A stretch of 64,000 nucleotides of DNA from Sandarakinorhabdus limnophila DSM 17366 (GTDB lineage Bacteria; Pseudomonadota; Alphaproteobacteria; Sphingomonadales; Sphingomonadaceae): the NCBI RefSeq assembly GCF_000420765.1, contig NZ_ATVO01000008.1, positions 124,001-188,000 on the forward strand, given 5' to 3'. Positions 1 to 9,246 of the stretch are shown piece after piece. The stretch's first letter is position 1; each line of letters begins with the position of its first letter. The position numbers were made by a program, and so were the translations under genes. The notes beneath the pieces are model-generated. The model was not told where the DNA came from. It searched no databases and worked only from the letters and a program-made list of their open reading frames with translations.

Positions 1-1
1 C

Positions 2-1804
2 GATCTGTGGGTGGCCGCCCTCGATGGCAGCATCACCCGCCTGACCCAGACGCCGGAAACCGAGACAGATGCCAAGCTGAGCCCCAAGGGCGGCTTTGCC
101 AGCTTCGTGCGCGACGGCCATTTGTTCGTGCAAGCCTTGGCCGGCGGCGACGCGCGCGAAGTGGCCGGGGAAAACACGCCGAAGGTGAGCTGGGGCGTTG
201 CCGAGTTCATCGCGCAGGAAGAGCTGGACCGGTTCGACGGTCACTGGTGGGCACCTGACGACAGCCGCATCGCCGTGGCGCGCGTCGACGAATCCCCGGT
301 GAAGCAGGTGACACGCGCTGCCATCGGTGCCGATGGCACCCGCCTGTTCACCCAGGCCTATCCGGCGGCCGGCACCGCCAATGCCGACGTATCGCTGTGG
401 CTGGTGAACCCGGATGGAACGGGCAAGACCAAGGTCGATCTTGGCCCGTCGACCGACATCTATGTCGCCCGTGTCGCCTGGGCCGTGGATGGCAAGACGC
501 TGTATGTCCAGCGCCTCACCCGCGATCAGCAGCGGCTCGATATCCTTGCCGTTGATCCGGTCACCGGTGCGTCGCGGGTGCTGGCCAGCGAGACCGCAAA
601 GACCTGGGTCAATGTCCACGACAATTTCCGCCCGCTGAAGGACGGCAGCATCCTGTGGGCCAGCGAGCGTGACGGTTATCGCCACCTCTATCGCCTTGCC
701 GGCGGCACAGCGCAGCAAGTGACCAGCGGGCGCTGGGTGATGGATGAATTGGTGGGCGTTGATGAAAAGCGCGGGCGCTTGTGGTTCACCGGCTTTGCCG
801 ATTCCACGCTGGAAAAACAGGTCTATGCGCTCGATTTCCGCAAGGCCGGCGCCAAACCGCAGCGACTGACGGCGCCGGGCGGCTGGCACGAAGCCGTGAT
901 GGATGATGCCGGTCAGCGCCTGATCTTCACCAGTTCCACCCCCAGCCAGCCAGCGCAGGTGTGGTTGGGTGACGGGGCCGGCAAGCGGCTGGCGTGGATC
1001 GAGGAAAACCGCCTCAATGCCAATCACCCCTATGCGCCCTATCTCGCCAGCCATGTGGTGCCGCAATTCGGCACGCTCACTGCCGCCGATGGCCAGGCGA
1101 TGGACTGGCGCCTGCTGAAACCCGCTGGCCCCGGCCCGTTCCCGGTGCTGATGCAGGTCTATGGCGGGCCCCATGCGCACAATGTCCACAAGCGCTTCAC
1201 TGCGCCGATCGAACAGTATCTGGTCGCCAAGGGCTGGGCGGTGTTCCAGCTCGACAATCGCGGCAGCAACAACCGCGGCATGGCGTTTGAGGCGCCGATC
1301 TTCCGCGCCATGGGCGGCGTCGAGGTGCAGGACCACGTGCAGGCGTTGCAATGGATCAAAGCGCAACCCTGGGCCGGCAAGGTGGCGGTCAATGGCTGGT
1401 CCTACGGCGGTTACATGGTGCTGAAGCTGCTGGAAGCCGCGCCGGGCGGGTTTGCGGCGGGCATCGCCGGCGCGCCGGTGACACGCTGGGAACTGTACGA
1501 CACCGCCTATACCGAGCGTTATCTCGGCAATCCGGTCACGGAACCTGCCGTCTATGCAAAATCAGGCGCGCTGGGTGATGCCGGCAAGATCAAGGACCCG
1601 CTGCTGCTGATCCACGGCATGGCGGATGACAACGTGGTGTTCGAGAATTCCACCGCGCTGATGACGGCACTGCAACGGGCGAAGACGCCGTTTGATCTGA
1701 TGGTCTATCCCGGTGCCACCCACGCCACGCCGGGCCTCGAAGTGCACACGTGGATCACGCGGCTGAAGTTCCTGGGGCGGACGGTGGCGCCGACAGGGTA
1801 TTGA
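2..1804 (+). CDS. S9 family prolyl oligopeptidase, dipeptidyl-peptidase-IV-like (5' end outside window)
   Basis: The open frame runs in from the left edge, so the N-terminus is missing. The GTG at position 11 is internal to the frame (D-L-W precedes it) and is unlikely to be the true start. The first two thirds read like the DPP-IV beta-propeller domain (an RFDGHWWAPDD stretch near the start, then WASERDGYRHLY). The last third is an alpha/beta hydrolase with the S9 nucleophile motif GWSYGGYM, the acid in HGMADDNVV and the histidine in YPGATHATPG, so the catalytic triad looks complete. Members remove X-Pro or X-Ala dipeptides from peptides, usually in the periplasm. A signal peptide cannot be checked here. 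Two small hairpins and a bidirectional terminator follow, facing rpoZ. Confidence 0.9.
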   Translation, partial: DLWVAALDGSITRLTQTPETETDAKLSPKGGFASFVRDGHLFVQALAGGDAREVAGENTPKVSWGVAEFIAQEELDRFDGHWWAPDDSRIAVARVDESPVKQVTRAAIGADGTRLFTQAYPAAGTANADVSLWLVNPDGTGKTKVDLGPSTDIYVARVAWAVDGKTLYVQRLTRDQQRLDILAVDPVTGASRVLASETAKTWVNVHDNFRPLKDGSILWASERDGYRHLYRLAGGTAQQVTSGRWVMDELVGVDEKRGRLWFTGFADSTLEKQVYALDFRKAGAKPQRLTAPGGWHEAVMDDAGQRLIFTSSTPSQPAQVWLGDGAGKRLAWIEENRLNANHPYAPYLASHVVPQFGTLTAADGQAMDWRLLKPAGPGPFPVLMQVYGGPHAHNVHKRFTAPIEQYLVAKGWAVFQLDNRGSNNRGMAFEAPIFRAMGGVEVQDHVQALQWIKAQPWAGKVAVNGWSYGGYMVLKLLEAAPGGFAAGIAGAPVTRWELYDTAYTERYLGNPVTEPAVYAKSGALGDAGKIKDPLLLIHGMADDNVVFENSTALMTALQRAKTPFDLMVYPGATHATPGLEVHTWITRLKFLGRTVAPTGY

Positions 1805-1822
1805 GGGAAGGAGGGCGCGGCC

Positions 1823-1888
1823 GGCGGCGGAGCCGCCGAGTCCGCTGAGGTGGAGGAGGAAGGACGAAAGAGCGTGGCGGAGCCACGC
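1823..1888. repeat. Pair of small GGA-loop hairpins downstream of the peptidase gene
   Basis: Two short perfect palindromes share a GGA loop: GGCGGC-GGA-GCCGCC at 1823-1837 and GCGTGGC-GGA-GCCACGC at 1872-1888. They lie in the 3' spacer just before the U-tract terminator. They resemble short REP-like or mRNA-stabilising hairpins. No function can be assigned from this window alone. Confidence 0.4.
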
Positions 1889-1904
1889 CGTCGGACGACA
1901 CACG

Positions 1905-1934
1905 AAAAAGGCGACCTACAAGGTCGCCTTTTTT
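1905..1934. terminator. Bidirectional intrinsic terminator between the S9 peptidase and rpoZ
   Basis: An 8-bp stem GGCGACCT / AGGTCGCC with a 3-nt loop is flanked by an A-run on the left and a T-run on the right. It can therefore end transcripts from both convergent genes. It is one of the clearest U-tract terminators in the window. Confidence 0.85.
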
Positions 1935-1993
1935 GGTCGCCGGCCAGAGTGCGGCGAGTCTGGAAATAGCGCAATATGCTATTTCCAGCCGCC

Positions 1994-2335
1994 TTACTCG
2001 TAATCGCCACCCATGTTCTGGTTCCGCGGCGGCTGCGCAGCGGTGATCCGCAAGGCTTCGGCCGACGCCGACAGCGAACCGATCACATCGGGCGTGTCAT
2101 CATCTTCAGCCTGCACACGCTGCATGCCCTGCACCATGGTTTCCTTCAGATCAGCCGGGCGGATCGTCTCTTCGGCGATCTCACGCAGGGCCACGACCGG
2201 GTTTTTGTCGCGGTCGCGATCAATGGTCAGCTCTGCGCCGGACGAGATGTTACGGGCGCGATGCGCGGCCAGCAGCACGAGGTCGAACCGGTTGGAAACC
2301 TTGTCGACGCAATCTTCAACAGTCACGCGTGCCAT
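1994..2335 (-). CDS. rpoZ: DNA-directed RNA polymerase omega subunit
   Basis: This 113-residue protein begins [13 protein letters not shown] and continues [14 protein letters not shown], the conserved RpoZ/RPB6 core that helps the beta' subunit fold and join the polymerase. The N-terminal 60 residues match the family well. The C-terminal tail is longer and acidic, as is common in alphaproteobacteria. The gene is divergent from rpsD with a 245-bp spacer and ends at the shared bidirectional terminator. Omega also contributes to ppGpp binding by RNA polymerase in proteobacteria, which fits having rel two genes away, although a functional link here is only inference. Confidence 0.95.
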   Translation of the reverse strand: MARVTVEDCVDKVSNRFDLVLLAAHRARNISSGAELTIDRDRDKNPVVALREIAEETIRPADLKETMVQGMQRVQAEDDDTPDVIGSLSASAEALRITAAQPPRNQNMGGDYE

Positions 2336-2431
2336 GAAGTGGCTCCGGTTTTGAATTGGCGGGAATGGGTCCCCCTGACGATTCGGGGGCGCAAAGTCAA
2401 GGAAATTGGCCTTTCACGATGGTGGCGTGTC

Positions 2432-2460
2432 TTGACTCTGGGGGCGCCCCCCCCTAACGC
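2432..2460 (+). promoter_or_regulatory. Probable sigma-70-type promoter for rpsD
   Basis: A TTGACT hexamer at 2432-2437 and TAACGC at 2455-2460 are separated by exactly 17 bp. Transcription would start near 2467, leaving a leader of about 115 nt before the rpsD ATG. That leader contains a small GGGT/ACCC hairpin around 2533-2542. Confidence 0.55.
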
Positions 2461-2580
2461 ACCCGCTTCGCATCTGGCCCCGCACCCCGGTGAAGCGGCG
2501 GCCCACTCTGGCAACAGGCTTTTGTGGCGAGACCGGGTAGACCCGCCAATCCCGGCAGGTCGTCAAAGCTGAGGTGAACA

Positions 2581-3192
2581 ATGTCAAAGCGTAGCAACGC
2601 CAAGTACAAGCTCGATCGCCGCATGGGCGAGAATATCTGGGGCCGTCCGAAGAGCCCGGTCAACAAGCGTGAATATGGCCCCGGCCAGCACGGCCAGCGC
2701 CGCAAGGGCAAGGTCAGCGATTTCGGCATCCAGCTGCGCGCCAAGCAGAAGCTGAAGGGCTATTACGGCGACGTGACCGAAAAGCAGTTCCGCAAGGTCT
2801 ATGCCGAAGCCGTCCGCATGAAGGGCGATACCTCGCAGAACCTGATCGGCCTGCTCGAACAGCGCCTCGACATGGTGATCTATCGCGCCAAGTGGGCACC
2901 GACCGTGTTCGCCGCCCGCCAGATCGTCAACCATGGTCACATCTGGCTGAACGGCGTGCGCTGCAACATCGGTTCGGCTCGCGTGAAGCCGGGCGATGTG
3001 CTAGAACTGGGCCCGAAGGCTCGCGAAATGGCGCTGGTGCTGGAAGCCCAGAGCCTTTCGGAGCGTGACGTGCCGGAATATGTGTCGGTCGAAGGCAACA
3101 AGGCCAGCTATGTGCGCGTGCCGGCTCTGGACGAAGTGCCGTACCCGGTGAAGATGGAACCGAACCTGGTCGTCGAATTCTACAGCCGCTGA
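2581..3192 (+). CDS. rpsD: 30S ribosomal protein S4
   Basis: This 203-residue protein starts [20 protein letters not shown] and carries the [17 protein letters not shown] segment and an S4 RNA-binding domain around residues 93-155 ([17 protein letters not shown], then [13 protein letters not shown]). S4 is a primary 16S rRNA binder that nucleates small-subunit assembly. As in other alphaproteobacteria the gene stands alone rather than in the alpha operon. A sigma-70-like promoter lies upstream and an intrinsic terminator directly downstream, so it is probably a single-gene transcript. The leader is long enough for autoregulation, but I see no recognisable S4 pseudoknot. Confidence 0.98.
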   Translation: MSKRSNAKYKLDRRMGENIWGRPKSPVNKREYGPGQHGQRRKGKVSDFGIQLRAKQKLKGYYGDVTEKQFRKVYAEAVRMKGDTSQNLIGLLEQRLDMVIYRAKWAPTVFAARQIVNHGHIWLNGVRCNIGSARVKPGDVLELGPKAREMALVLEAQSLSERDVPEYVSVEGNKASYVRVPALDEVPYPVKMEPNLVVEFYSR

Positions 3193-3213
3193 TCGCTCAG
3201 CCGGCTTGCATGC

Positions 3214-3242
3214 AAAAGGGCGGCCCATCGGACCGCCCTTTT
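3214..3242 (+). terminator. Intrinsic terminator of rpsD
   Basis: AAAAGGGCGG (3214-3223) pairs with CCGCCCTTTT (3233-3242) around a 9-nt loop. It lies about 20 bp after the rpsD stop, with the T-run on the plus strand. Confidence 0.8.
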
Positions 3243-3320
3243 CATTTGCGCAGCAAAGTCCTGCACACAGCGCCCCTGCACCCTTGCCCTCACCCCCAAT
3301 CCCCCCCAAGATCATCGGCT

Positions 3321-5423
3321 ATGCTGCGCCAGTATGAATTGGTGGAACGGGTCAAGGCCTATGATCCCGACGCGGATGAGGACCTCCTCAACCGCGCCTA
3401 TGTGTTTTCGGTGAAAGCGCATGGCAGCCAGCTGCGCGCCAGTGGTGACCCCTATTTCAGCCACCCGGTCGAGGTGGCCGGCATCCTCACCGACCTGAAA
3501 CTGGACGACAAGACGATCGCCACCGCGATCCTGCACGACACCATCGAGGACACGGTGGCAACGCAGGAACAGATCGAACGGCTGTTCGGGGCAGATGTGG
3601 CCCGGCTGGTCGATGGCGTCACCAAGTTGTCGAAGATCGAAACGCAGACCGAAAGCGAGCGCCAAGCCGAAAATCTGCGCAAGTTCCTGCTGGCGATGTC
3701 CACCGATATCCGCGTGCTGCTGGTGAAACTGGCAGACCGGCTGCACAACATGCGCACGCTGCACCACATCGCCAAGGAAGAGAAGCGCCGCCGCATCGCC
3801 CGCGAAACGATGGACATCTATGCCCCGCTGGCCGAGCGGATCGGCATGTATGGCTTCATGGAGGAGATGCAGGAACTGGCCTTCAGCCATCTCGAGCCGG
3901 AAGCCAGCCAGATGATCAGCCAGCGCATGGCGCGGCTGCGCGACACCAGCGGCGCCAACGTCCACCGCATCACCGGGGCGCTGGAAAGGTTGCTGAAATC
4001 CAAGGGTATCGCCGCCAGCGTGAGCGGGCGTGAAAAGCGCCCATACAGCATCTGGCGCAAGATGGCGGCGCGGCAGATGAGCTTCGAACAGCTATCCGAC
4101 GTGATGGCGTTTCGGGTGATTCTGGATGATGAAAGCGACTGCTATCGCGCGCTCGGCATCGTTCACAGCCGCTGGCCGATGGTGCCGGGTCGCTTCAAGG
4201 ATTTCATCTCCACGCCCAAATCGAACGGCTATCGCAGCTTGCACACCTCGGTGCTGCTCGGCGGCGAGGCGGCGCGCATCGAGGTGCAGATCCGCACCCG
4301 CCTGATGCACGAGGAAGCCGAATATGGCGTTGCCGCGCACTGGGCTTACAAGCTGGGCGCCGATGGCGCTCCGGCGCGCGAGGCCTATCCGTGGATCGAA
4401 GATCTGCTCGACGTGCTGCAGGATGCGGCGAGCCCGGAAGAACTGCTGGAAAACGCTCGGCTGGCGATGTTCCAGGATCAGGTGTTCGTGTTCACGCCCA
4501 AGGGTGAGCTGTACCAACTGCCCGGCGATTCCACCCCAGTGGATTTCGCCTATGCGGTGCACAGCGATTTGGGGGACCGGTGCGTGGGGGCCAAGGTGAA
4601 TGGCCGCGCCGTGCCGCTGCGCACGAGGCTGGTGAACGGCGATCAGGTGGAGATCCTGAAGGGCAAGGTGAAATCGCCTGATCCGGCGTGGGAGGCATTT
4701 GTGGCCAGCGCCAAGGCCCGCGCCGCCATCCGCCGCCATGTGCGCCACAAACGCCGCGAGGAATTGCTGGCGATGGGGTCCAAGCTGCTGGACGCGGTGG
4801 CGGGCCGGCTGAACGTGACCTTGAACGACGAGATCACGGGGCCGGCTTTGGGCCGGCTGAAGCTGCATGATCGGCCCGCCCTGCAGCTGGCGATGGCGGA
4901 AAACCGGTTGTCCGACGATCAGGTCGCCGAAGCCCTGGTGCCTGGTGCCCGCCCCGGCCGGCCGCGCGGCGCCAGAGCCAAGGCGGCGGCGAGCATCTCC
5001 ATCGAAGGGTTGACCCCGGGTGTCGGTTTCCTGTTGTGCGATCATTGCCGGCCGGTGCCGGGCGATCGCATCGTTGGCGTGCGCGCGCCCGATGGGCCGA
5101 TTTCGGTGCATGTGATCGATTGCGACCATCTGGCCGATGAAAGCGGCGAGTGGCTGGATGTGAGATGGGGCGCCGAAACCGCCGGCGCCGCGGCGCGCAT
5201 TGCGGTTGTGGTGCACAACCAGCCGGGCGCGCTGGCCAGTCTGGCCGCCAGCATCGCGGCCCACAATGCCAATATCGTCGGGCTGGCACTGAAACACCGG
5301 GATCGCGAATTCCACACCGACATCGTTGATATCGAAGTTGAAAGCGTGGGCCATCTCGCCACCATCCTGGCCGCCCTGCGCCAAGTGAAGGCAGTGGTAT
5401 CGGCCGACAGGGTGCGGTTGTAA
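3321..5423 (+). CDS. rsh: Bifunctional (p)ppGpp synthetase/hydrolase (Rel/SpoT homologue, Rsh)
   Basis: The 700-residue product makes and degrades the stringent-response alarmone. An HD hydrolase domain is visible near the N-terminus (SHPVEVAGIL at about 47, catalytic HD at 72-73 followed by IED). The synthetase domain follows (REKRPYSIWRKM, then RFKDFISTPKSNGYRSLHTS). A TGS domain (VFVFTPKGELYQLPGDSTP), a cysteine-containing zinc-finger-like segment (CDHCRPVPGDRIVG) and a C-terminal ACT domain complete the long RSH layout. The HDxxED motif argues for active hydrolase. I chose the ATG at 3321, which starts MLRQYELVERV; the frame extends upstream into the rpsD terminator and that part looks non-coding. 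pyrE follows 57 bp downstream. Confidence 0.96.
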   Translation: MLRQYELVERVKAYDPDADEDLLNRAYVFSVKAHGSQLRASGDPYFSHPVEVAGILTDLKLDDKTIATAILHDTIEDTVATQEQIERLFGADVARLVDGVTKLSKIETQTESERQAENLRKFLLAMSTDIRVLLVKLADRLHNMRTLHHIAKEEKRRRIARETMDIYAPLAERIGMYGFMEEMQELAFSHLEPEASQMISQRMARLRDTSGANVHRITGALERLLKSKGIAASVSGREKRPYSIWRKMAARQMSFEQLSDVMAFRVILDDESDCYRALGIVHSRWPMVPGRFKDFISTPKSNGYRSLHTSVLLGGEAARIEVQIRTRLMHEEAEYGVAAHWAYKLGADGAPAREAYPWIEDLLDVLQDAASPEELLENARLAMFQDQVFVFTPKGELYQLPGDSTPVDFAYAVHSDLGDRCVGAKVNGRAVPLRTRLVNGDQVEILKGKVKSPDPAWEAFVASAKARAAIRRHVRHKRREELLAMGSKLLDAVAGRLNVTLNDEITGPALGRLKLHDRPALQLAMAENRLSDDQVAEALVPGARPGRPRGARAKAAASISIEGLTPGVGFLLCDHCRPVPGDRIVGVRAPDGPISVHVIDCDHLADESGEWLDVRWGAETAGAAARIAVVVHNQPGALASLAASIAAHNANIVGLALKHRDREFHTDIVDIEVESVGHLATILAALRQVKAVVSADRVRL

Positions 5424-5480
5424 GGCCGCTTGCGCCCGCATCGGCGCACTGCCAATGCGAGCGCGACTGGAGTGAAAACG

Positions 5481-6062
5481 ATGACTGATGATGACGTATT
5501 GGCCGAATTCCGTGCGGCCGAAGCGCTGCTGGAAGGGCATTTCATCCTGTCATCGGGCCTGCGCAGCTCGCGTTACCTGCAATGCGCGCGCGTGTTGATG
5601 AGCCCGGCGCGGGCCGAGCGGCTGGCGCAGGCACTAGCCGCGAAGATCCCGGCCGATGTGAAGGCCCGTATCACCGCCGTGATCGCCCCGGCCATGGGCG
5701 GCCTGATCTGCGGCTATGAACTGGCCCGCGCATTGGGCGTGGATTCAATGTTCGTCGAACGGCCGACCGGCACGTTCGAACTGCGTCGCGGGTTCCGGCT
5801 GGAGCCAGGGCAGCAGGTGCTGCTGATGGAAGATGTCGTCACCACCGGGCTGTCGAGCCGCGAGGCCATCGCTGCCATCACGGCCGCTGGTGGCGAGGTG
5901 ATCCATGCCGCCTCGCTGGTGGATCGTTCAAATGGCAAAGCCGATCTGGGCGTGCCGTTCACGCCGCTGATCCGGCTGGATGTGCCGAGCTACCAGCCCG
6001 ACGCGCTGCCGCCCGAGCTTGAGGCTATTCCCGCCATCAAGCCGGGCAGCCGCGCGGCATGA
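5481..6062 (+). CDS. pyrE: Orotate phosphoribosyltransferase
   Basis: This 193-residue enzyme converts orotate and PRPP to orotidine 5'-monophosphate in pyrimidine synthesis. The PRPP-binding loop is [17 protein letters not shown], and the family segment [18 protein letters not shown] precedes it. The ATG at 5481 is preceded by a GGAG at good spacing, so the longer in-frame extension is rejected. The stop overlaps the next start by ATGA, giving translational coupling to the serine hydrolase gene. The rel-pyrE-pdxJ-acpS-lepB order is familiar from sphingomonads. Confidence 0.95.
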   Translation: MTDDDVLAEFRAAEALLEGHFILSSGLRSSRYLQCARVLMSPARAERLAQALAAKIPADVKARITAVIAPAMGGLICGYELARALGVDSMFVERPTGTFELRRGFRLEPGQQVLLMEDVVTTGLSSREAIAAITAAGGEVIHAASLVDRSNGKADLGVPFTPLIRLDVPSYQPDALPPELEAIPAIKPGSRAA

Positions 6063-7090
6063 TTCCGCTGATCGCCATGATCGCGGCCTTTTATGGACCA
6101 GAACCAGCCGGCCGGGTCGCCGAAACGGCGGATATGGCCAGTTTCGCCGGCATCGTGCTGCTTTCGGAAGGCGGCAAGGTCACGCTGGAAAAAGGCTTTG
6201 GCACCAAAGTGCCTCAGCGCATGGTTCGCGCCCGCACGCCATCGGACTTTCTGCCCGGCGACAGCTGGCGCTGGGCATCGGTGACCAAGCAGATCACCGC
6301 CACCATCGCGATGCAGGATGTCGCAGCCGGCCGGCTTGATCTGGATGCGCCGATCACCCGCTATCTGCCGGCCTTCAAGGGACCGACCGGCAAACGCATC
6401 ACGGTCGGTATGCTGCTGGGTCACACATCGGGCCTGCCTGACAGCAATGCCGGCGACGGCGCCGCCTTCCGCCCGGGCGCGCGCGTGCTGCCAAATGCCG
6501 TGTGCGCCGGCGCAGTGCGCGATCAGCCGGGCAAGAGCTTCAACTACGACAATTGCGATTACATCATCGCCGGCCGCGTGCTCGAAGTGGTGAACCGCAA
6601 GCCCTATGCGCAGTTGCTCACCGAACGCATCACGAAACCGCTGGGCATGACCAGCGTGCGCATCGCCGGGCCGCATGTCGCCGGGATGGGCGAAGCGCCG
6701 GTGAATCTGGCGGCCTATGGCGCGGCGGGCGCCATCACCGGCACCATCCGCGATTTGTGGCGCTTCGATCAGGCGCTGATCAATGGCAAGCTGCTGCCGG
6801 CCACTGCCCGCGCCAAGATGTGGGAGGGCCGCCCGCAATATGGCTACGCTGCGCTCGGCCAATGGGCTTATGATGTGAAGCTGCGCGGGTGCGACGCTTC
6901 GCAGCGCATCATCGAACGGCGGGGTGCCATTGGCGGCGTGCAGGTGCGTAACTATATCCTGCCCGAACGCAACATCGTGCTGATTGCCATGACCAACCGC
7001 GACAAGACTGACTTCGGCGAATTGTGGCAGAGCGCCGGCTTGGGCTATGAACTGCTCAGCGCGGCCGCCTGCAAGGCCGTCGACGCATGA
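6059..7090 (+). CDS. Beta-lactamase-family serine hydrolase (class C / PBP4-like fold)
   Basis: This 343-residue protein has the SxxK motif as S74-V-T-K77 (in [14 protein letters not shown]) and a YxN motif as Y163-D-N165. The HTSGLPD stretch between them is typical of serine beta-lactamase-like esterases and peptidases. The third motif is degenerate (RRGAIGG near residue 290), so the substrate is uncertain: D-amino peptides, esters or a beta-lactam are all possible. The short hydrophobic N-terminus ([11 protein letters not shown]) may be a weak signal peptide. It overlaps both pyrE and pdxJ by ATGA, so it is inserted inside a core biosynthetic operon and co-translated with it. Confidence 0.85.
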   Translation: MIPLIAMIAAFYGPEPAGRVAETADMASFAGIVLLSEGGKVTLEKGFGTKVPQRMVRARTPSDFLPGDSWRWASVTKQITATIAMQDVAAGRLDLDAPITRYLPAFKGPTGKRITVGMLLGHTSGLPDSNAGDGAAFRPGARVLPNAVCAGAVRDQPGKSFNYDNCDYIIAGRVLEVVNRKPYAQLLTERITKPLGMTSVRIAGPHVAGMGEAPVNLAAYGAAGAITGTIRDLWRFDQALINGKLLPATARAKMWEGRPQYGYAALGQWAYDVKLRGCDASQRIIERRGAIGGVQVRNYILPERNIVLIAMTNRDKTDFGELWQSAGLGYELLSAAACKAVDA

Positions 7091-7836
7091 CAACCCACCT
7101 CCGCCCCAACCATCTGCGCCTTGGCGTCAACATCGATCATGTCGCCACCATCCGCAACGCGCGTGGCGGCCTGCATCCCTGCCCGCTGCGCGCCGCGGAC
7201 GTGGCGGCCGCGGCCGGTGCCGATGGCATCACAATCCATCTGCGCGAGGATCGCCGCCACATCACCGATGCTGATTTGATCCGGCTGAGCGGCGCCATCT
7301 CGTTGCCGATCAACCTCGAAATGGCGGCGACCGATGAAATGCTGGCCATCGCGCTGGCCCACAAGCCCCACGCCGCCTGCATCGTGCCGGAACGCCGCGC
7401 CGAACGCACGACCGAAGGCGGGCTGGATGCCGCCGGCCAGCACAACACACTGCAGCCGATCGTGGCGCGGCTGCAGGATGCCGGCATTCGCGTCTCGCTG
7501 TTCATCGCGCCCGATGCGCGTCAACTCGAAGCGGCTGCCCGGCTGGGCGTGCCGGTGGTGGAGCTGCACACCGGGCCTTATGCGCATGCGGAAACGCCAG
7601 ATGAGATCGAGCGCGAACTCGCCCGCCTGACCCGCGCGGCGGAAACCGGTGTGGCACTCGGCCTTGAGATGCACGCCGGCCATGGCCTCACCTATGACAA
7701 TGTCTTGCCCGTCGCGGCGCTGCCGCAGCTAGCCGAACTCAACATCGGCCATTTCCTGATCGGGGAAGCAGTGTTCGTTGGTCTTGATGCCGCCATCCGC
7801 CGGATGCGTGGCCTGATGGACGAGGCACGCGCTTGA
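7087..7836 (+). CDS. pdxJ: Pyridoxine 5'-phosphate synthase
   Basis: The 249-residue enzyme condenses 3-amino-1-hydroxyacetone phosphate with deoxyxylulose 5-phosphate to form pyridoxine 5'-phosphate in the DXP-dependent vitamin B6 pathway. Recognisable segments are [17 protein letters not shown] at the N-terminus, [15 protein letters not shown], the [13 protein letters not shown] phosphate-loop region and [13 protein letters not shown] near the end. Length is normal for the family. It is coupled by ATGA to the serine hydrolase upstream and by TTGA to acpS downstream. The pdxJ-acpS pairing is conserved in many proteobacteria. Confidence 0.97.
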   Translation: MTTHLRPNHLRLGVNIDHVATIRNARGGLHPCPLRAADVAAAAGADGITIHLREDRRHITDADLIRLSGAISLPINLEMAATDEMLAIALAHKPHAACIVPERRAERTTEGGLDAAGQHNTLQPIVARLQDAGIRVSLFIAPDARQLEAAARLGVPVVELHTGPYAHAETPDEIERELARLTRAAETGVALGLEMHAGHGLTYDNVLPVAALPQLAELNIGHFLIGEAVFVGLDAAIRRMRGLMDEARA

Positions 7837-8264
7837 GCGGCCTGATGGTGCCATCGGGATTGGCGCTGATCGGCCTGGGTTCCGATCTGTGCAATATCGA
7901 GCGCATCGCCAGCAGCATTGATCGCTTTGGCGACCGCTTCATCAACCGCATCTTCACCGATATCGAACAGGCCAAGGCCAACCGCCGCGAACTCACCCGC
8001 GCGGCCACTTTCGCAAAACGTTTTGCCGCCAAGGAAGCCTGTGCCAAGGCGCTGGGCACCGGCTTTCGCCAGGGCGTGTTCTGGCGGGACATGGGCGTCG
8101 TCAACCTGCCCAGCGGACAACCGACCCTGCAGCTTTCCGGCGGCGCGGCAGCGAGGCTGGCACAAATCACGCCCAGCGGGCATAAGGCGGCGATTCATCT
8201 GACGATGACTGACGACCATCCGTGGGCGCAGGCCATCGTGCTGATCACGATTGGTGTGGAATGA
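7833..8264 (+). CDS. acpS: Holo-[acyl-carrier-protein] synthase
   Basis: This 143-residue phosphopantetheinyl transferase moves 4'-phosphopantetheine from CoA to apo-ACP. The metal-binding aspartate is in [13 protein letters not shown] near residue 18, and the second acidic motif is [15 protein letters not shown] use the TTG at 7833 because it overlaps the pdxJ stop and has a GAGG 7 nt upstream. An ATG at 7845 (MVPSGLAL) is the alternative and would shorten the protein by four residues. The stop overlaps the lepB ATG. Confidence 0.94.
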   Translation: MSGLMVPSGLALIGLGSDLCNIERIASSIDRFGDRFINRIFTDIEQAKANRRELTRAATFAKRFAAKEACAKALGTGFRQGVFWRDMGVVNLPSGQPTLQLSGGAAARLAQITPSGHKAAIHLTMTDDHPWAQAIVLITIGVE

Positions 8265-9076
8265 GCGAAGCTGTGGCGACCAAGAAGAAGATCAACTGGG
8301 CGGAGGAAGCCTGGCAGCTGCTCCTGCTGGCGCTGGCCGTGCTCGCGGTCCACACCGCAGTGGCCAAGCCCTTCTACATCCCGTCCGGATCAATGCTGCC
8401 CGGCCTGCTGGTTGGCGATCGGCTGATCGTATCGAAATATCCCTATGGCTATTCCTATCTGTCGCCGTCGCTGAACGTGCTTCCCAAGATGGATGGCAGG
8501 CTGTTCGGCAGCCTGCCCGAACGCGGCGATATCGTGGTGCTGAAATCGCCCATTGCCCAGGATGACTGGATCAAGCGGGTGATCGGCCTGCCCGGCGATA
8601 CCGTGCAGATGAATGATGGCCAGTTGTGGCTGAACGGCGTGGCCGTGCCCAAGCTGAAGCTGGCCGATACGGTGATGAAGGTGACGCCCAACAGCGATTG
8701 CGCCACCATGATCGACGCGCAATATCGGGTGATCACGCCCGATGGCACCGCCGAATGCCACCTGCCCACCTATCGCGAGACCCTGCCGGGCGGCCGCACT
8801 TACACCGTGCTCGATCTCGCCAACCTGCCGCAGGACAACACCGAACCGGTGATCGTCCCAGAAGGCCATGTGTTCCTGATGGGCGACAATCGCGACAACA
8901 GCGAAGACAGCCGCTTCCCCGCCGAAGTGGGCGGGCTGGGCCTGTTGCCGGTGGAAAACATCGTTGGCCGCGCCGAATTCACCACCTTCAGCTTGGATGG
9001 TTCGACCAGCCTGAACCCGGTCACCTGGGTGACCGCCCTGCGTGACCGCTGGTTCCTGTCGCTGCGCGACAACTGA
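8261..9076 (+). CDS. lepB: Signal peptidase I
   Basis: This 271-residue inner-membrane protease cuts signal peptides from exported proteins. One N-terminal transmembrane helix (about 18-36) precedes the catalytic serine, S44 in YIPSGSMLP. The general-base lysine is K105 in [13 protein letters not shown], and the C-terminal box is [17 protein letters not shown]. The start at 8261 overlaps the acpS stop as ATGA; a longer in-frame start inside acpS is rejected. In many alphaproteobacteria rnc and era follow lepB. Here the operon ends instead at an inverted-repeat element and a convergent isomerase gene. Confidence 0.97.
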   Translation: MSEAVATKKKINWAEEAWQLLLLALAVLAVHTAVAKPFYIPSGSMLPGLLVGDRLIVSKYPYGYSYLSPSLNVLPKMDGRLFGSLPERGDIVVLKSPIAQDDWIKRVIGLPGDTVQMNDGQLWLNGVAVPKLKLADTVMKVTPNSDCATMIDAQYRVITPDGTAECHLPTYRETLPGGRTYTVLDLANLPQDNTEPVIVPEGHVFLMGDNRDNSEDSRFPAEVGGLGLLPVENIVGRAEFTTFSLDGSTSLNPVTWVTALRDRWFLSLRDN

Positions 9077-9099
9077 GCTTTGAACCGCTAGAAAAGAGG

Positions 9100-9223
9100 G
9101 CCTCCGGCGGGCAGGCCTGAGGCCTGCACCCGTTTGTTTTACGATCCAAATGCTCTGTGCTTGTCGCCAGACGCGCGCCAAACGAAAGTGGGTCCAGGGC
9201 CTCAGGCCCTCGCCGCCGGAGGC
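9100..9223. repeat. Intergenic inverted-repeat element, copy A
   Basis: The ends are inverted copies, GCCTCCGGCG (9100-9109) and CGCCGGAGGC (9214-9223). Just inside each end is a nested palindrome: GCAGGCC-TGA-GGCCTGC (9111-9127) on the left and AGGGCCT-C-AGGCCCT (9196-9210) on the right. The left arm continues ACCCGTTTGTTTT, matching the reverse complement of the right arm of copy B at 23136-23270. It lies between the convergent 3' ends of lepB and the FKBP gene, so it could act as a terminator or REP/MITE-like element. Confidence 0.7.
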
Positions 9224-9246
9224 ACGTCTAACTGATCCTGCGGACT

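Noticed and set aside
4092-5540. A 482-codon minus-strand frame opposite rel
   Set aside because: Histidine/arginine-rich shadow of the rel gene, with no ribosome binding site or domain.
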